The notes: generated by a model not told the origin, from the sequence alone. Shown: positions 8,078 to 16,384, counted from the stretch's first letter. The stretch: 64,000 nt of DNA from Bradyrhizobium sp. C9 (GCF_002532045.1 NZ_NWTG01000001.1:558001-622000), one strand, 5' to 3'. Translations and numbers: made by a program.

Positions 8078-8899
8078 ATGCCACGCATATTGATGACCGG
8101 CGCATCGGGGGGAATCGGCACGAGCCTGCGCAAGCTGCTGCCGCCGATCTATCCGGATCTCCTGCTGAGCGACATCAAGCCGCCGTCCGATCTCCGCAGC
8201 GACGAGAAGTTCAAGGCCGCCGATCTCGCCGACCTCACACAGGTCGAGGCGGTCTGCGAGGGCGTCGACAGCATCCTGCATTTCGGCGGCTATTCGGTCG
8301 AAGGTCCCTGGGATGCGATCCTGCAGGCCAACATCATCGGCGGCTACAATCTGTTCGAGGCGGCGCGCAAGCAGGGCGTCAAGCGCGTGATCTTCGCCTC
8401 ATCCAATCACGCGGTCGGCTTCTACCCGCGCCATCACCGCATCGGCCCCGATGTCACCGCGCGGCCGGACAGTCGTTATGGGGTCAGCAAGGTGTTCGGC
8501 GAGGGCGTCGGCGCACTCTATGCCGACAAGCACGGCATCAAGGTGACCTGCATCCGGATCGGCAATTTCGGCGAGGCGCCGCTCGATCACCGCAGGCTGT
8601 CGATCTGGCTCAAGCCGGAGGATCTGGTGCAGCTCTGCCGCATCGGGCTCGAGCATCCCGATATCCATTTCGAGGTGCTGTACGGCGCGTCCTACAACGA
8701 GCGCTCCTGGTGGGACAATCACCGCGCCTATGATCTCGGCTATCGCCCGACCGGTCGTGGCGAGGATTTCCGCGAGCATGCAATGGCCGAGCAGGCCAAG
8801 CTGCCGCCCGATCCGGTTGGCGATTATTACCAGGGCGGGGCGTTCTGCAGCATGGAGTTCGACGGCGACAGGACGAGGGTGATCGACTGGAAGAAGTGA
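8078..8899 (+). CDS. NAD-dependent epimerase/dehydratase, uronate dehydrogenase-like
   Basis: A 273-residue extended SDR. The NAD-binding TGASGGIG is at residues 7-14, the catalytic Tyr134-x3-Lys138 in YGVSK, and SSN supplies the serine position. Length and motifs fit uronate dehydrogenase (Udh), which oxidises D-glucuronate or D-galacturonate to the aldarolactone; a nucleotide-sugar epimerase is less likely given the short C-terminal domain. The divergent SMP-30 lactonase, the IlvD/Edd-type dehydratase and the TRAP importer nearby support a sugar-acid route. Its stop (8897-8899) directly abuts the stop of the convergent IalB gene. Confidence 0.82.
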   Translation: MPRILMTGASGGIGTSLRKLLPPIYPDLLLSDIKPPSDLRSDEKFKAADLADLTQVEAVCEGVDSILHFGGYSVEGPWDAILQANIIGGYNLFEAARKQGVKRVIFASSNHAVGFYPRHHRIGPDVTARPDSRYGVSKVFGEGVGALYADKHGIKVTCIRIGNFGEAPLDHRRLSIWLKPEDLVQLCRIGLEHPDIHFEVLYGASYNERSWWDNHRAYDLGYRPTGRGEDFREHAMAEQAKLPPDPVGDYYQGGAFCSMEFDGDRTRVIDWKK

Positions 8900-9469
8900 T
8901 CAGTCGTCGCACTGCGGCAGCTGCTTCACCGCTTCGGTGTGCTGGCGCTGCGGCTCATTCGAGCTTTGCCCGGATGCCTTGGGCGCGCTTCCGGGCCCGT
9001 CATAGGTCTGGGAAAAGTGGGCGAGCGGGAAGGTGAGGCTGATCTTCTGCCCGGTCAGGTTCTTCGCCTCAACCACGATCGTTTGCGCGTGCTTCAGCCG
9101 CTCGATCAGCTCGCCATTGGCCTCCAGCGTGCCGCCGCAGCCGAGCGTGTAGCAGTGCGTCCTGGCGATCTGCATCGGTTCGTCCTGATCGATCCGCAGA
9201 CTGATCGTGCCTTCCAGCATGGTCCGCGTTCCGACATTCGCGGTGAGCAGCGCACGGGTGCTGCTCTGCGGCGAGATGCTGATGGTGCCGCCCGACGGCG
9301 CGCATTGGCCGCGCGCGGCGGCGGCGACGAAGCAGCTCGCTTCGGTGAGGCAGGTCTTGGTCCAGGGCTCATAGGTGAGCTCGGTCGCGCGCGGATCGGC
9401 CGCGTTGGCAATTCCGCCAAATGCGAGCTGCACGGCGATCGATCCCATCATCAAAGCCACATAACGCAT
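8900..9469 (-). CDS. Invasion-associated locus B (IalB)-family exported protein
   Basis: A 189-residue protein with an N-terminal signal peptide (MRYVALMMGSIAVQLAFGGIANA, quoted in two parts: MRYVALMMGSIAV then QLAFGGIANA) and the IalB-type pattern: KTCLTEASC with conserved cysteines, HCYTLGC and a C-terminal ISLTFPL strand with YDGP. IalB proteins are periplasmic or outer-membrane associated, named from Bartonella; their molecular role is unclear. The GTG at 9484 is in frame, but AAGGAG lies six bases before the ATG at 9469, which decides the start. It sits between sugar-acid genes without an obvious functional link. Confidence 0.85.
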   Translation of the reverse strand: MRYVALMMGSIAVQLAFGGIANAADPRATELTYEPWTKTCLTEASCFVAAAARGQCAPSGGTISISPQSSTRALLTANVGTRTMLEGTISLRIDQDEPMQIARTHCYTLGCGGTLEANGELIERLKHAQTIVVEAKNLTGQKISLTFPLAHFSQTYDGPGSAPKASGQSSNEPQRQHTEAVKQLPQCDD

Positions 9470-9503
9470 CGCCGTCTCCTTCACGAGGAGGCCGCGTATC
9501 GCG

Positions 9504-10196
9504 CTATTGCGGCTTTTTGTCGTTGGAGATGCGGACGAGATAATCCGCCTTGCTGTACTGCATGTGATCGACGCAGAGCTGCGCCAGCGCCCAGCTGTCG
9601 CGGCCTTTCAAAAGCTCGATCATCAATTCATGCTGGCGGCGCGACAGCGCAAGGCCCTCGCTGTCGGCGAGGTTCTTGGCGCGCATCGGCAGCGTCAGGT
9701 TCATGTAGTCCTGCAGCGAGCGGACGAGGTAAGGATTGCCGCAGGCGGAGAACAGCGCGAGATGGAATGCATCGTTGGTCTCATGGATGCCGCGCATGTC
9801 CTGCGCATCGGCCTTGAGGCAGTAATGCCGTTGCAGCTCGCTCAACTGGTCGATCAGGCTGTCCGGCGCGGGCAGGGCGATCATCAGCGCGGCCTGGCGC
9901 GTCAGCATCTCGCGCACCTCGTAGATCTGCCGCACCTCGTCGGCGGAATAGAACCGCACCGTGGCGCCGACATTCTTCTCGCGCAGCACGATGCCCTGAC
10001 GTTCGAGCTGGAACAGCGCCTGGCGGACGAAATGCCGGCTCGCGCCGTAGCGCTGCATCAGGGTATCCTCGACCAGCCGCAGGCCGGGCGCGAAGCGGCC
10101 GAAGATGATGTCCTCCTCCAGCCGGCGGATCACTTCCGCCTGTTCCTCCTCGCGCGAGGGGGTTTGGAGTTCGGGCAAGGTGGGCTCGGCTGTCAT
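9504..10196 (-). CDS. GntR-family regulator, FadR/FCD subfamily
   Basis: A 230-residue regulator: an N-terminal winged HTH (about residues 20-85; GLRLVEDTLMQRYGASRHFV region) and an all-helical FCD effector domain (about 95-220) with conserved His residues (ETNDAFHLALFSACGN) that in this subfamily bind a metal and a carboxylate ligand. It is divergent from the sugar-acid dehydratase gene. Two TATTGNCAATA palindromes lie in the shared promoter and similar ones precede the TRAP operon, so it probably represses the pathway and itself until a sugar acid binds. The operator assignment is inference. Confidence 0.93.
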   Translation of the reverse strand: MTAEPTLPELQTPSREEEQAEVIRRLEEDIIFGRFAPGLRLVEDTLMQRYGASRHFVRQALFQLERQGIVLREKNVGATVRFYSADEVRQIYEVREMLTRQAALMIALPAPDSLIDQLSELQRHYCLKADAQDMRGIHETNDAFHLALFSACGNPYLVRSLQDYMNLTLPMRAKNLADSEGLALSRRQHELMIELLKGRDSWALAQLCVDHMQYSKADYLVRISNDKKPQ

Positions 10197-10244
10197 GCGC
10201 GCTCGGCTTCGGGTCGATGCCGGAGGTCAGCATGACGCCATGGC

Positions 10245-10255
10245 TATTGTCAATA
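10245..10255. promoter_or_regulatory. Candidate GntR operator O1 (TATTGTCAATA)
   Basis: A perfect TATTG-N-CAATA palindrome lies 49 bp upstream of the regulator's own start. Its centre is 63 bp from the centre of O2, about six helical turns. Confidence 0.6.
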
Positions 10256-10307
10256 ATAGGGGCGATTTTGCCGCAGGTCAGCCGCGCTCGCCCGTCAGAT
10301 TATCTCA

Positions 10308-10318
10308 TATTGACAATA
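10308..10318. promoter_or_regulatory. Candidate GntR operator O2 (TATTGACAATA)
   Basis: The second perfect TATTG-N-CAATA palindrome is 50 bp upstream of the dehydratase start codon. Confidence 0.6.
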
Positions 10319-10368
10319 ATTCCTGCCGCTCCTTAAGTGCGGCCGAACAACCACGGGAAGAGAAGAAG

Positions 10369-12072
10369 ATGGCCGACGGACTTCGCAAGGGACTGACCAG
10401 CTATGGTGACGCCGGCTTCTCGCTGTTCCTGCGCAAGGCCTTCATCAAGGCGATGGGCTATTCGGATGACGCGCTCAACCGCCCGATCGTCGGCGTCACC
10501 AACACCTACAGCGACTACAATCCCTGCCACGGCAACGTCCCGCAGATCATCGAAGCGGTGAAGCGCGGCGTCATGCTGTCGGGCGCGATGCCGTTCGTGT
10601 TCCCGACCATCTCGATCGCCGAGAGCTTTGCGCATCCGACCTCGATGTATCTGCGCAATCTGATGGCGATGGATACCGAGGAGATGATCCGCGCCCAGCC
10701 GATGGATTCGGTGATCGTGATCGGGGGCTGCGACAAGACCCTGCCGGCGCAGCTCATGGCCGCCATCAGTGCGGATCTGCCCACGGTGGTGATTCCGGTC
10801 GGACCGATGGTGGTCGGTCATCACAAGGGCGAGGTGCTGGGCGCCTGCACCGATTGTCGCCGGCTGTGGGGCAAGTATCGCGCCGGCGAGATCGACGATG
10901 CCGAGATCGAGGCGGTAAACGGCCGCCTCGCGCCATCGGTCGGCACCTGCATGGTGATGGGCACGGCTTCCACGATGGCCTGCATCACCGAGGCGCTCGG
11001 CCTGTCGCTGCCGATGAGCGCAACGATCCCGGCGCCGCACGCCGAACGCTTCCGCTCCGCAGAGGCCAGCGGCCGCGTCGCCGCCGAAATGGCGAAGACC
11101 AAGGGACCGAAGCCGAGCGAGATCCTGACGCCGTCGTCGTTCCGCAACGCTCAGGTCGTCCTGCAGGCGATCGGCGGCTCGACCAACGGGCTCATTCACC
11201 TCACGGCGATCGCTAACCGCTCGCCGCACAAGATCGACCTCGAGGCGTTCGACAAGCTCGGCCGCGAGGTGCCCGTGCTGGTCGACCTCAAGCCGTCCGG
11301 CGAACACTACATGGAGCATTTCCATCATGCCGGCGGCGTGCCGAAGCTGATGGCGCAACTCGGCGACCTCATCGACCTCGATGCCAGGACCATCAGCGGC
11401 CAGACCCTGCGCGAGGTCGTCGCCAATGCGGAGGACGTGCCGGGGCAGGATGCAATCCGCTCCAAGGCGAACCCGATCAAGTCCGAAGGCGCGATGGCGA
11501 TCCTGCACGGCAATCTCGCGCCGCGCGGCGCCGTCATCAAGCAGTCGGCGGCGAGCCCGAAGCTCCTGCAGCACACCGGGCGCGCGGTGGTGTTCGAGTC
11601 GGTCGAGGACATGACGCTGCGGGTCGACGATCCCGCGCTCGATGTGACCGCCGACGACGTGCTGGTGCTGCGCAACGCCGGCCCGAAGGGCGCCCCCGGC
11701 ATGCCGGAGGCGGGCTACCTGCCGATCCCGAAGAAGCTCGCGCGCACCGGCGTGAAGGACATGGTCCGCATCTCGGATGCGCGGATGAGCGGCACCGCGT
11801 TCGGCACCATCGTGTTGCACATCACGCCGGAGTCCGCCGTCGGCGGTCCGCTCGGCCTGGTGCAGAACGGCGACATGATCCGGCTCGATGTTGCGAAGCG
11901 CAGCATCGATCTGTTGGTCGACGAAGCCGAGTTGCAGAAGCGTGGCGCCGCGCTGACCCCTGCCGGCACGCCGGACTGGGCCAAGCGTGGTTATGCGCAT
12001 CTGTTCAATGAGACGATCCTGCAGGCCGACGAGGGCTGCGATTTCGACTTCATGCGCGCCAAGGGGAAGTAG
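10369..12072 (+). CDS. IlvD/Edd-family sugar-acid dehydratase (arabinonate/xylonate dehydratase-like)
   Basis: A 567-residue enzyme. Three cysteines expected to hold the catalytic [2Fe-2S] cluster are Cys53 (YNPCHGN), Cys121 (GGCDKT) and Cys194 (GTCMVMG). Their spacing (68 and 73) matches what I recall for Rhizobium L-arabinonate dehydratase (Cys59/127/200), and Ser474 in ARMSGTAFG matches its catalytic Ser480 with the same offset of six. The reaction would be dehydration of an aldonate to a 2-keto-3-deoxy acid. The ATG at 10369 is preceded by a GAAGAAG purine stretch; in-frame sequence further upstream runs through the operators and is not coding. The true substrate (arabinonate, xylonate, galactonate or an aldarate) cannot be fixed; dihydroxyacid dehydratase of amino-acid synthesis is less likely given the context. 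Confidence 0.88.
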   Translation: MADGLRKGLTSYGDAGFSLFLRKAFIKAMGYSDDALNRPIVGVTNTYSDYNPCHGNVPQIIEAVKRGVMLSGAMPFVFPTISIAESFAHPTSMYLRNLMAMDTEEMIRAQPMDSVIVIGGCDKTLPAQLMAAISADLPTVVIPVGPMVVGHHKGEVLGACTDCRRLWGKYRAGEIDDAEIEAVNGRLAPSVGTCMVMGTASTMACITEALGLSLPMSATIPAPHAERFRSAEASGRVAAEMAKTKGPKPSEILTPSSFRNAQVVLQAIGGSTNGLIHLTAIANRSPHKIDLEAFDKLGREVPVLVDLKPSGEHYMEHFHHAGGVPKLMAQLGDLIDLDARTISGQTLREVVANAEDVPGQDAIRSKANPIKSEGAMAILHGNLAPRGAVIKQSAASPKLLQHTGRAVVFESVEDMTLRVDDPALDVTADDVLVLRNAGPKGAPGMPEAGYLPIPKKLARTGVKDMVRISDARMSGTAFGTIVLHITPESAVGGPLGLVQNGDMIRLDVAKRSIDLLVDEAELQKRGAALTPAGTPDWAKRGYAHLFNETILQADEGCDFDFMRAKGK

Positions 12073-12096
12073 CCGCCGCCGTTCGGCGCCGTAGCC

Positions 12097-12107
12097 AATT
12101 GTCGATA
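12097..12107. promoter_or_regulatory. Candidate degenerate GntR operator O3 (AATTGTCGATA)
   Basis: Matches TATTGTCAATA at 9 of 11 positions. It lies 66 bp centre-to-centre from O4, nearly the same spacing as the O1-O2 pair. Confidence 0.4.
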
Positions 12108-12162
12108 ATTTTGGTGATGCGACGCTCGATAGCCCTCGATGGCTGTCTGATTTCTTCTGTTT

Positions 12163-12173
12163 TATTGACAATC
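12163..12173. promoter_or_regulatory. Candidate GntR operator O4 (TATTGACAATC)
   Basis: Ten of 11 positions match the O2 palindrome. It lies 52 bp upstream of the dctP-like start, equivalent to O2's position at the dehydratase gene. Confidence 0.55.
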
Positions 12174-12225
12174 CCGCAGGACTGGTGGGATGATCGCGTC
12201 AATCAAAAACAGGGGGAACGTCGCG

Positions 12226-13227
12226 ATGGGCTATTCAGCCAGGATCGTCGGGATCGCCATGGCCGCGGCAGCGTTGCTGCTGCCGGCGCGCGCGGGCGCG
12301 CAGGAGGTCAAGCATTTCCGCTTCGCCTATGACCAGCCGCGCAACACCGGCTACTCGGTCGCCGGCGATCTGTTCGCCGAGAAGCTCAAGGAATTGAGCA
12401 AGGGGACGATGATCGTCGACCAGTATCCCGGCGCGCAGCTCGGCCAGGAGCCGCAGCTGCTGCAGCTCGTGAAATCAGGCGATATCGAGTTCGCGATCGT
12501 CTCCTCCGCCAACACGGCGACGATCTCGCCACAGGCCGGCGTGATGTCGCTGCACTTCCTGTTCCGCAACGACGCCCACGTGATCAAGGCGCTGGCGGAT
12601 CCGCAGGTGTTCGACGCCATCAGGACGATGATCGACGAGACCGCGCAGGGCCTGCATGTGATCGGCACCGGTTCGCAGGGCGTCCGTCACATCTACAGCA
12701 AGAAGGAAATCCACAACGTCGGCGATCTCAAGGGCGTGAAGGTCCGGGTGCAGGCGACCGCGACCGAGGACACCATGTTCCCGGCCTACGGCGCGCAGAC
12801 GGTGCACATGCCGTTCGGCAGCGTCTACACCTCGCTGCAGACCGGCGTGGTCGATGCGGCCGAGAACAGCATCAACGTCTATCTCGTCAACAAGCACTAT
12901 GAGGTCGCGCCCGTGCTGTCGATCACCGAGCACGAGGCCAACAATGCCCTGCTGTTCGTCTCCGACAAGCTGTGGCAAAGCCTCTCCGCCGAGCAGAAGC
13001 AATGGGTGCAGGCGGCTGCGAATGAGGTCAGCGCCAAGGAGCCGCAGAAGGCCTTCGAGCTGGAGCGGAATGCGCTGACCAAGCTGAAGTCGTTCGGCGT
13101 CAAGGTGGTCGATGACGTGGATAAGAAGAGCTTTACCGCGGTCGCCGATCCCTATCTCGACAAGCTCGCCAAGGAGCTCGGCCCGCATGCGGAGAAGATC
13201 AAGAACCTGATCCGCGCGGTCAATTGA
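12226..13227 (+). CDS. dctP: TRAP transporter solute-binding protein, DctP type
   Basis: A 333-residue periplasmic binding protein with a clear signal peptide (hydrophobic AMAAAALLLPARAGA, cleavage after GAQ or AGA). The DctP fold is indicated by VKHFRFAYDQ, the QLGQEPQLLQLVKSGDIEF segment and GVKVRVQ with the usual ligand-carboxylate arginine. An upstream in-frame ATG exists at 12190, but AGGGGGA eight bases before 12226 and the position of the signal peptide favour 12226. First gene of a dctPQM operon preceded by a GntR-type operator; the likely cargo is a sugar acid or other carboxylate feeding the neighbouring dehydratase. Confidence 0.92.
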   Translation: MGYSARIVGIAMAAAALLLPARAGAQEVKHFRFAYDQPRNTGYSVAGDLFAEKLKELSKGTMIVDQYPGAQLGQEPQLLQLVKSGDIEFAIVSSANTATISPQAGVMSLHFLFRNDAHVIKALADPQVFDAIRTMIDETAQGLHVIGTGSQGVRHIYSKKEIHNVGDLKGVKVRVQATATEDTMFPAYGAQTVHMPFGSVYTSLQTGVVDAAENSINVYLVNKHYEVAPVLSITEHEANNALLFVSDKLWQSLSAEQKQWVQAAANEVSAKEPQKAFELERNALTKLKSFGVKVVDDVDKKSFTAVADPYLDKLAKELGPHAEKIKNLIRAVN

Positions 13228-13240
13228 ACGGACGCCTCAC

Positions 13241-13382
13241 GTCGTCCCGGCCGAGTGCGCAATTGCGCACGGGGGCCGGGACCCATACGCCGCGGCTTCT
13301 CAGTGGTGCAATCCGGTGGCCACCTTTCGTTGCGAAAAACTCGGGCCGGTGGTTATGGGTCCCGACCTTCGCCGGGACGACG
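13241..13382. repeat. Type-A palindromic repeat, copy 3, inside the TRAP operon
   Basis: Arms GTCGTCCCGGCC (from 13241) and TATGGGTCCCGAC...GCCGGGACGAC (to 13382) fill the dctP-dctQ gap. The left arm has the longer variant GAGTGCGCAATTGCGCAC. The position suggests mRNA processing or stabilisation giving more binding protein than membrane subunit. Confidence 0.8.
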
Positions 13383-13396
13383 ACGGAGTTTGAAGC

Positions 13397-13981
13397 ATGG
13401 CCATCGCCGACAGACTGGTGCTGCAACGGCAGCGGCACCTGAAATGGCCGGCGCTGGATCGGCTCGAGCTGATCCTGATGATGCTGTGTGGGCTGCTGTG
13501 CTTCGGTTTCTCGCTCTCGGTCACCGCCGACATCGTCACCCGCACCATCGGTCATCCCTGGCTGTGGCTGCAGGAGGTGACCTCGACGCTGTTCATCTAC
13601 GCGATCTTCATTGGGGCCGCGGTCGCGACCCGGCGCAACGATCATCTCTATCTCACCGCGCTTTCGGAGGCGATGCACGGCAGGTCGCGGCTGGTCGTCG
13701 AGATCGTCATCCGTCTGGTGGTGCTCGGCGTCGCCTTTTGCCTAGTCTGGTACGGTTATCAAAATTACCTCCGCGGTTTCGGCAGCTTCCGGCTGCCGTC
13801 CGGCACGCCGATCGCTTCGCTCTATGCGGTGATCCCGCTGTCCGGCATCCTGATCGGCCTGTTCACGGTCGAGCAGCTCGTCAACGGCATCCGCAACGGA
13901 TTTGAGCATCCGGAGCCGCCGGACGAGGATCTTGCGATTCCCGCGATCAACACTGGTGCCACCACGGGAGCGCAGTCGTGA
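13397..13981 (+). CDS. dctQ: TRAP transporter small permease, DctQ type
   Basis: A 194-residue membrane protein with about four hydrophobic segments: LILMMLCGLLCFGFSLSV, LFIYAIFIGAAVA, the VIRLVVLGVAFCLVWYGY segment and YAVIPLSGILIGLFTV. The typical DctQ TM2-TM3 motif region is ATRRNDHLYL. A GGAG site precedes the ATG by seven bases. It couples the binding protein to DctM; translation of dctM overlaps its stop codon (GTGA). Confidence 0.9.
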   Translation: MAIADRLVLQRQRHLKWPALDRLELILMMLCGLLCFGFSLSVTADIVTRTIGHPWLWLQEVTSTLFIYAIFIGAAVATRRNDHLYLTALSEAMHGRSRLVVEIVIRLVVLGVAFCLVWYGYQNYLRGFGSFRLPSGTPIASLYAVIPLSGILIGLFTVEQLVNGIRNGFEHPEPPDEDLAIPAINTGATTGAQS

Positions 13982-15318
13982 GCGCACCGGTCGTGCTGGT
14001 GTTGATGTCGTCCTGCTTCCTGTTCTTCGGCTATCTCGGCGTGCCCGTGCCGTTCTCGTTAATGGCCGGTGTGTTCATCGGCGCGGCACTGTCGGACGTA
14101 TCGCTCGCCGCGATCATCCAGAAGATCTTTGACGGCGTCGATTCCGAGGCGCTGCTTGCGATCCCGTTCTTCCTGCTGGTCGGCGAGCTCATGAGTTCGG
14201 CGAATGTCGTGGTCCGTATCGCCAACCTGTCGGTCTCGCTGGTCGGTCACATCAGGGGTGGGCTGTCGCAGGTCGTCGTCGTGTTCAGCATGTTCTTCTC
14301 GGAAATGTCGGGCTCGACCACCGCCGACGTCGCTGTCATGAGCCGCGCACTCGGCGGCCCGATGCGACGGGAGGGCTATGAGCCGCCCTTCATCGCAGCG
14401 ATCATCGCCTCCGCCTCGACCATCGCCGCGCTGGTGCCGCCGAGCATCACGGCGGTGGTCTACGGCGCGGTCGGCAACGTCTCGATCGCCGGCCTGTTCA
14501 TGGCCGGCGTCGTGCCCGGCCTGATGATCGGCTTCGGGCTGATGATCTATTGCTATTTCTTCGGCCCGTCAGGCCTGCGCAAGCCGCGCGCGCCGCTGCG
14601 CCAGATCGCATTCGCCGCCGGCGACGCCGCGCTGCCGCTGATGATCCCGGTGATCCTGCTCGGCGGCATCCTGACCGGCTGGTTCACGCCGACCGAGGCC
14701 GGCGTGGTCGCGGTCGCCTACATCATCATCGTCGTGATCCCGGCGCTGAATCGCGGGCACCTGAAGAAGATTCCGTATGACTTCTGCCTGGCCGGCCTGA
14801 TCTTCTCGCTGCCGCTGATCACGATCGGGGCTGCGAACGCGTTCGGCTGGATGCTGGCCTATCTGCGCGGCGCCATCTACATCGCCGACTGGATCACCTC
14901 GATCGCCGGCAATGACCCGCATCTGATCATGCTGCTGATGGTGCTGCTGTTCACGGTGGTCGGCGACTTCATCGAGCCGGTGCCGACCATCATCATCTTC
15001 ATGCCGCTGGTGAACGCGCTGACCCAGGCCGGCGACATCAACGGCGTGCATATGGGTGTGGTGCTGATCGCGACACTGGCGTTCGGCCTGATCACGCCGC
15101 CCTATGGGCTCGTGCTGCTGATGGCATCGAAATTCGTCGGCATCAGCTTTGCAAAAGCGTTGCGGGCGGCGCTGCCGATCTACGTCGTGTTCCTGGTCAC
15201 GATCTGCTTCACGATCTATTTTCCGAAGGTCGTGCTGTGGCTGCCCAAGCAGGTGATCCCGGAATCGGTCGGTTGCTTCAAGGCACCCGGCGGCAGCGGA
15301 TACATCTGCCCGAATTAG
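13978..15318 (+). CDS. dctM: TRAP transporter large permease, DctM type
   Basis: A 446-residue protein of about twelve membrane segments, the Na+-coupled channel subunit of the TRAP importer. Family landmarks: EMSGSTTADVAVMSRALGGP, a VPPSITAVVYG loop, FTPTEAGVVAV and the second inverted half GDFIEPVPTIIIFMPL (each quoted in part). It starts at GTG 13978, overlapping the dctQ stop by four bases, so translation is coupled. Normal length and no interruptions. The operon ends 12 bp before a convergent crotonase gene. Confidence 0.95.
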   Translation: MSAPVVLVLMSSCFLFFGYLGVPVPFSLMAGVFIGAALSDVSLAAIIQKIFDGVDSEALLAIPFFLLVGELMSSANVVVRIANLSVSLVGHIRGGLSQVVVVFSMFFSEMSGSTTADVAVMSRALGGPMRREGYEPPFIAAIIASASTIAALVPPSITAVVYGAVGNVSIAGLFMAGVVPGLMIGFGLMIYCYFFGPSGLRKPRAPLRQIAFAAGDAALPLMIPVILLGGILTGWFTPTEAGVVAVAYIIIVVIPALNRGHLKKIPYDFCLAGLIFSLPLITIGAANAFGWMLAYLRGAIYIADWITSIAGNDPHLIMLLMVLLFTVVGDFIEPVPTIIIFMPLVNALTQAGDINGVHMGVVLIATLAFGLITPPYGLVLLMASKFVGISFAKALRAALPIYVVFLVTICFTIYFPKVVLWLPKQVIPESVGCFKAPGGSGYICPN

Positions 15319-15330
15319 CGAGCCTCGTTC

Positions 15331-16155
15331 CTACTTCGACTTGCTGGTGAACTTCTTCACCGCGACGCGGAAATCCTCGGTATGCATCGACGTGATGATC
15401 TTGTGTTCCTCGGCGTCGAGCTGCTGCTTGGTCGGCGTGGTGGCGGCCTGATAGACCAGTGACTTGGTCCCCGCGATCGCGGCGGGCGGATTTTTCGCCA
15501 GGCGCTCGGCGAGCTGCCGGGTGGCGGCTTTCAGCTCTGTCGCGGGCACGGTCTTGACGACCAGCCCCCATTCATAGGCCTGCTGCGCGGTGAAGCCGTC
15601 CTCGGCCAGGAAAATCTGCAGCGCGCGGCGGGTCCCGACCGTGCCGACGATGCCGACCGTGCTGCCGCCGTCGGGCGATACGCCGATCTTGGCATAGGCG
15701 GACGTGAAACGGGCATCCTCCGCGGCGATGCACAGGTCGGTCACGAAGGCGAGGCCCATGCCGGCGCCGGCCGCCGAACCGTGCACGCTGGACAGTACGA
15801 TCTTCGGCATCCGCCGTACCGTCTCGATGAAGGCGTGATAGTGGTGCAGCATCTCGCCGACCACGGGCGTGACGTTGTTGGCCTCGGTCGCAGCACCGAT
15901 GGTTTGCAGGTCGCCGCCGGCGCAGAAGGCGCGGCCTTCGCCCTCGATGACCAGCACGCGGACGTCCTTGTTGGCTTCGACCTCGGCGCCGAGCTGCTCG
16001 AGCTTTTTGGCGATCGTCATGTCGATCGCATTGAACGCGGCCGGCCGGTTCAGCGTGATGGTGGCGATGGCGCCGTCGATGCGGAGCAGGGCAGGGTCGT
16101 TGGCGGAGGCGGGTGCTGGCATTTTGAAGACCTTGGGCTTGTTATTTCCGGGCAT
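15331..16155 (-). CDS. Enoyl-CoA hydratase/isomerase (crotonase) family protein
   Basis: A 274-residue crotonase-fold protein. The oxyanion-hole motifs FCAGGDL and HGSAAGAGMGLA are present. The two catalytic glutamates of classical enoyl-CoA hydratase are not in place: the first position is Gly in GAGMGLAF, and the second segment reads YAKIGVSPDGGST with an Asp. That is closer to PaaG-type isomerases (PDSGG) than to hydratases. It therefore may isomerise or otherwise rearrange an acyl-CoA. It is monocistronic, convergent with the TRAP operon and divergent from a flavoprotein gene. Confidence 0.88.
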   Translation of the reverse strand: MPGNNKPKVFKMPAPASANDPALLRIDGAIATITLNRPAAFNAIDMTIAKKLEQLGAEVEANKDVRVLVIEGEGRAFCAGGDLQTIGAATEANNVTPVVGEMLHHYHAFIETVRRMPKIVLSSVHGSAAGAGMGLAFVTDLCIAAEDARFTSAYAKIGVSPDGGSTVGIVGTVGTRRALQIFLAEDGFTAQQAYEWGLVVKTVPATELKAATRQLAERLAKNPPAAIAGTKSLVYQAATTPTKQQLDAEEHKIITSMHTEDFRVAVKKFTSKSK

Positions 16156-16342
16156 TTAAGGCCTTGGCGGGAGCTGTGGCAATCCGGCAGGGGCCTGGAG
16201 GCGGCTTTCGGGGGCCCAGATTTGCCCGGGACCCCCTTGCATCAGCGCGAGCCATGAGGCCAAATAGCGCGCGCCTTCGGTACGCAGACACGAGCGCTGT
16301 GGTGACGGGGCACGCAAGCTAACATCGACAAGAGGAAACGGG

Positions 16343-16384
16343 ATGGGTCACTCCTGCTCGCGCGTATTTGGGTTGTTCCGATGA
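16343..16384 (+). CDS. Possible 13-residue leader peptide coupled to the flavoprotein gene
   Basis: ATG at 16343 opens a tiny frame, MGHSCSRVFGLFR, preceded by AAGAGGAAACGGG, a good ribosome site. Its TGA (16382-16384) overlaps the ATG of the next gene as ATGA. The downstream gene has no purine-rich site of its own (the bases before it are GGGTTGTTCCG). This is the pattern of a translationally coupled leader ORF; expression is unproven. Confidence 0.45.
   Translation: MGHSCSRVFGLFR

Noticed and set aside
13241..13382. Possible CRISPR-like or IS-end structure at repeated palindromes
   Set aside because: There are no regularly spaced direct repeats with unique spacers and no transposase; arms are inverted, as in REP-type elements.
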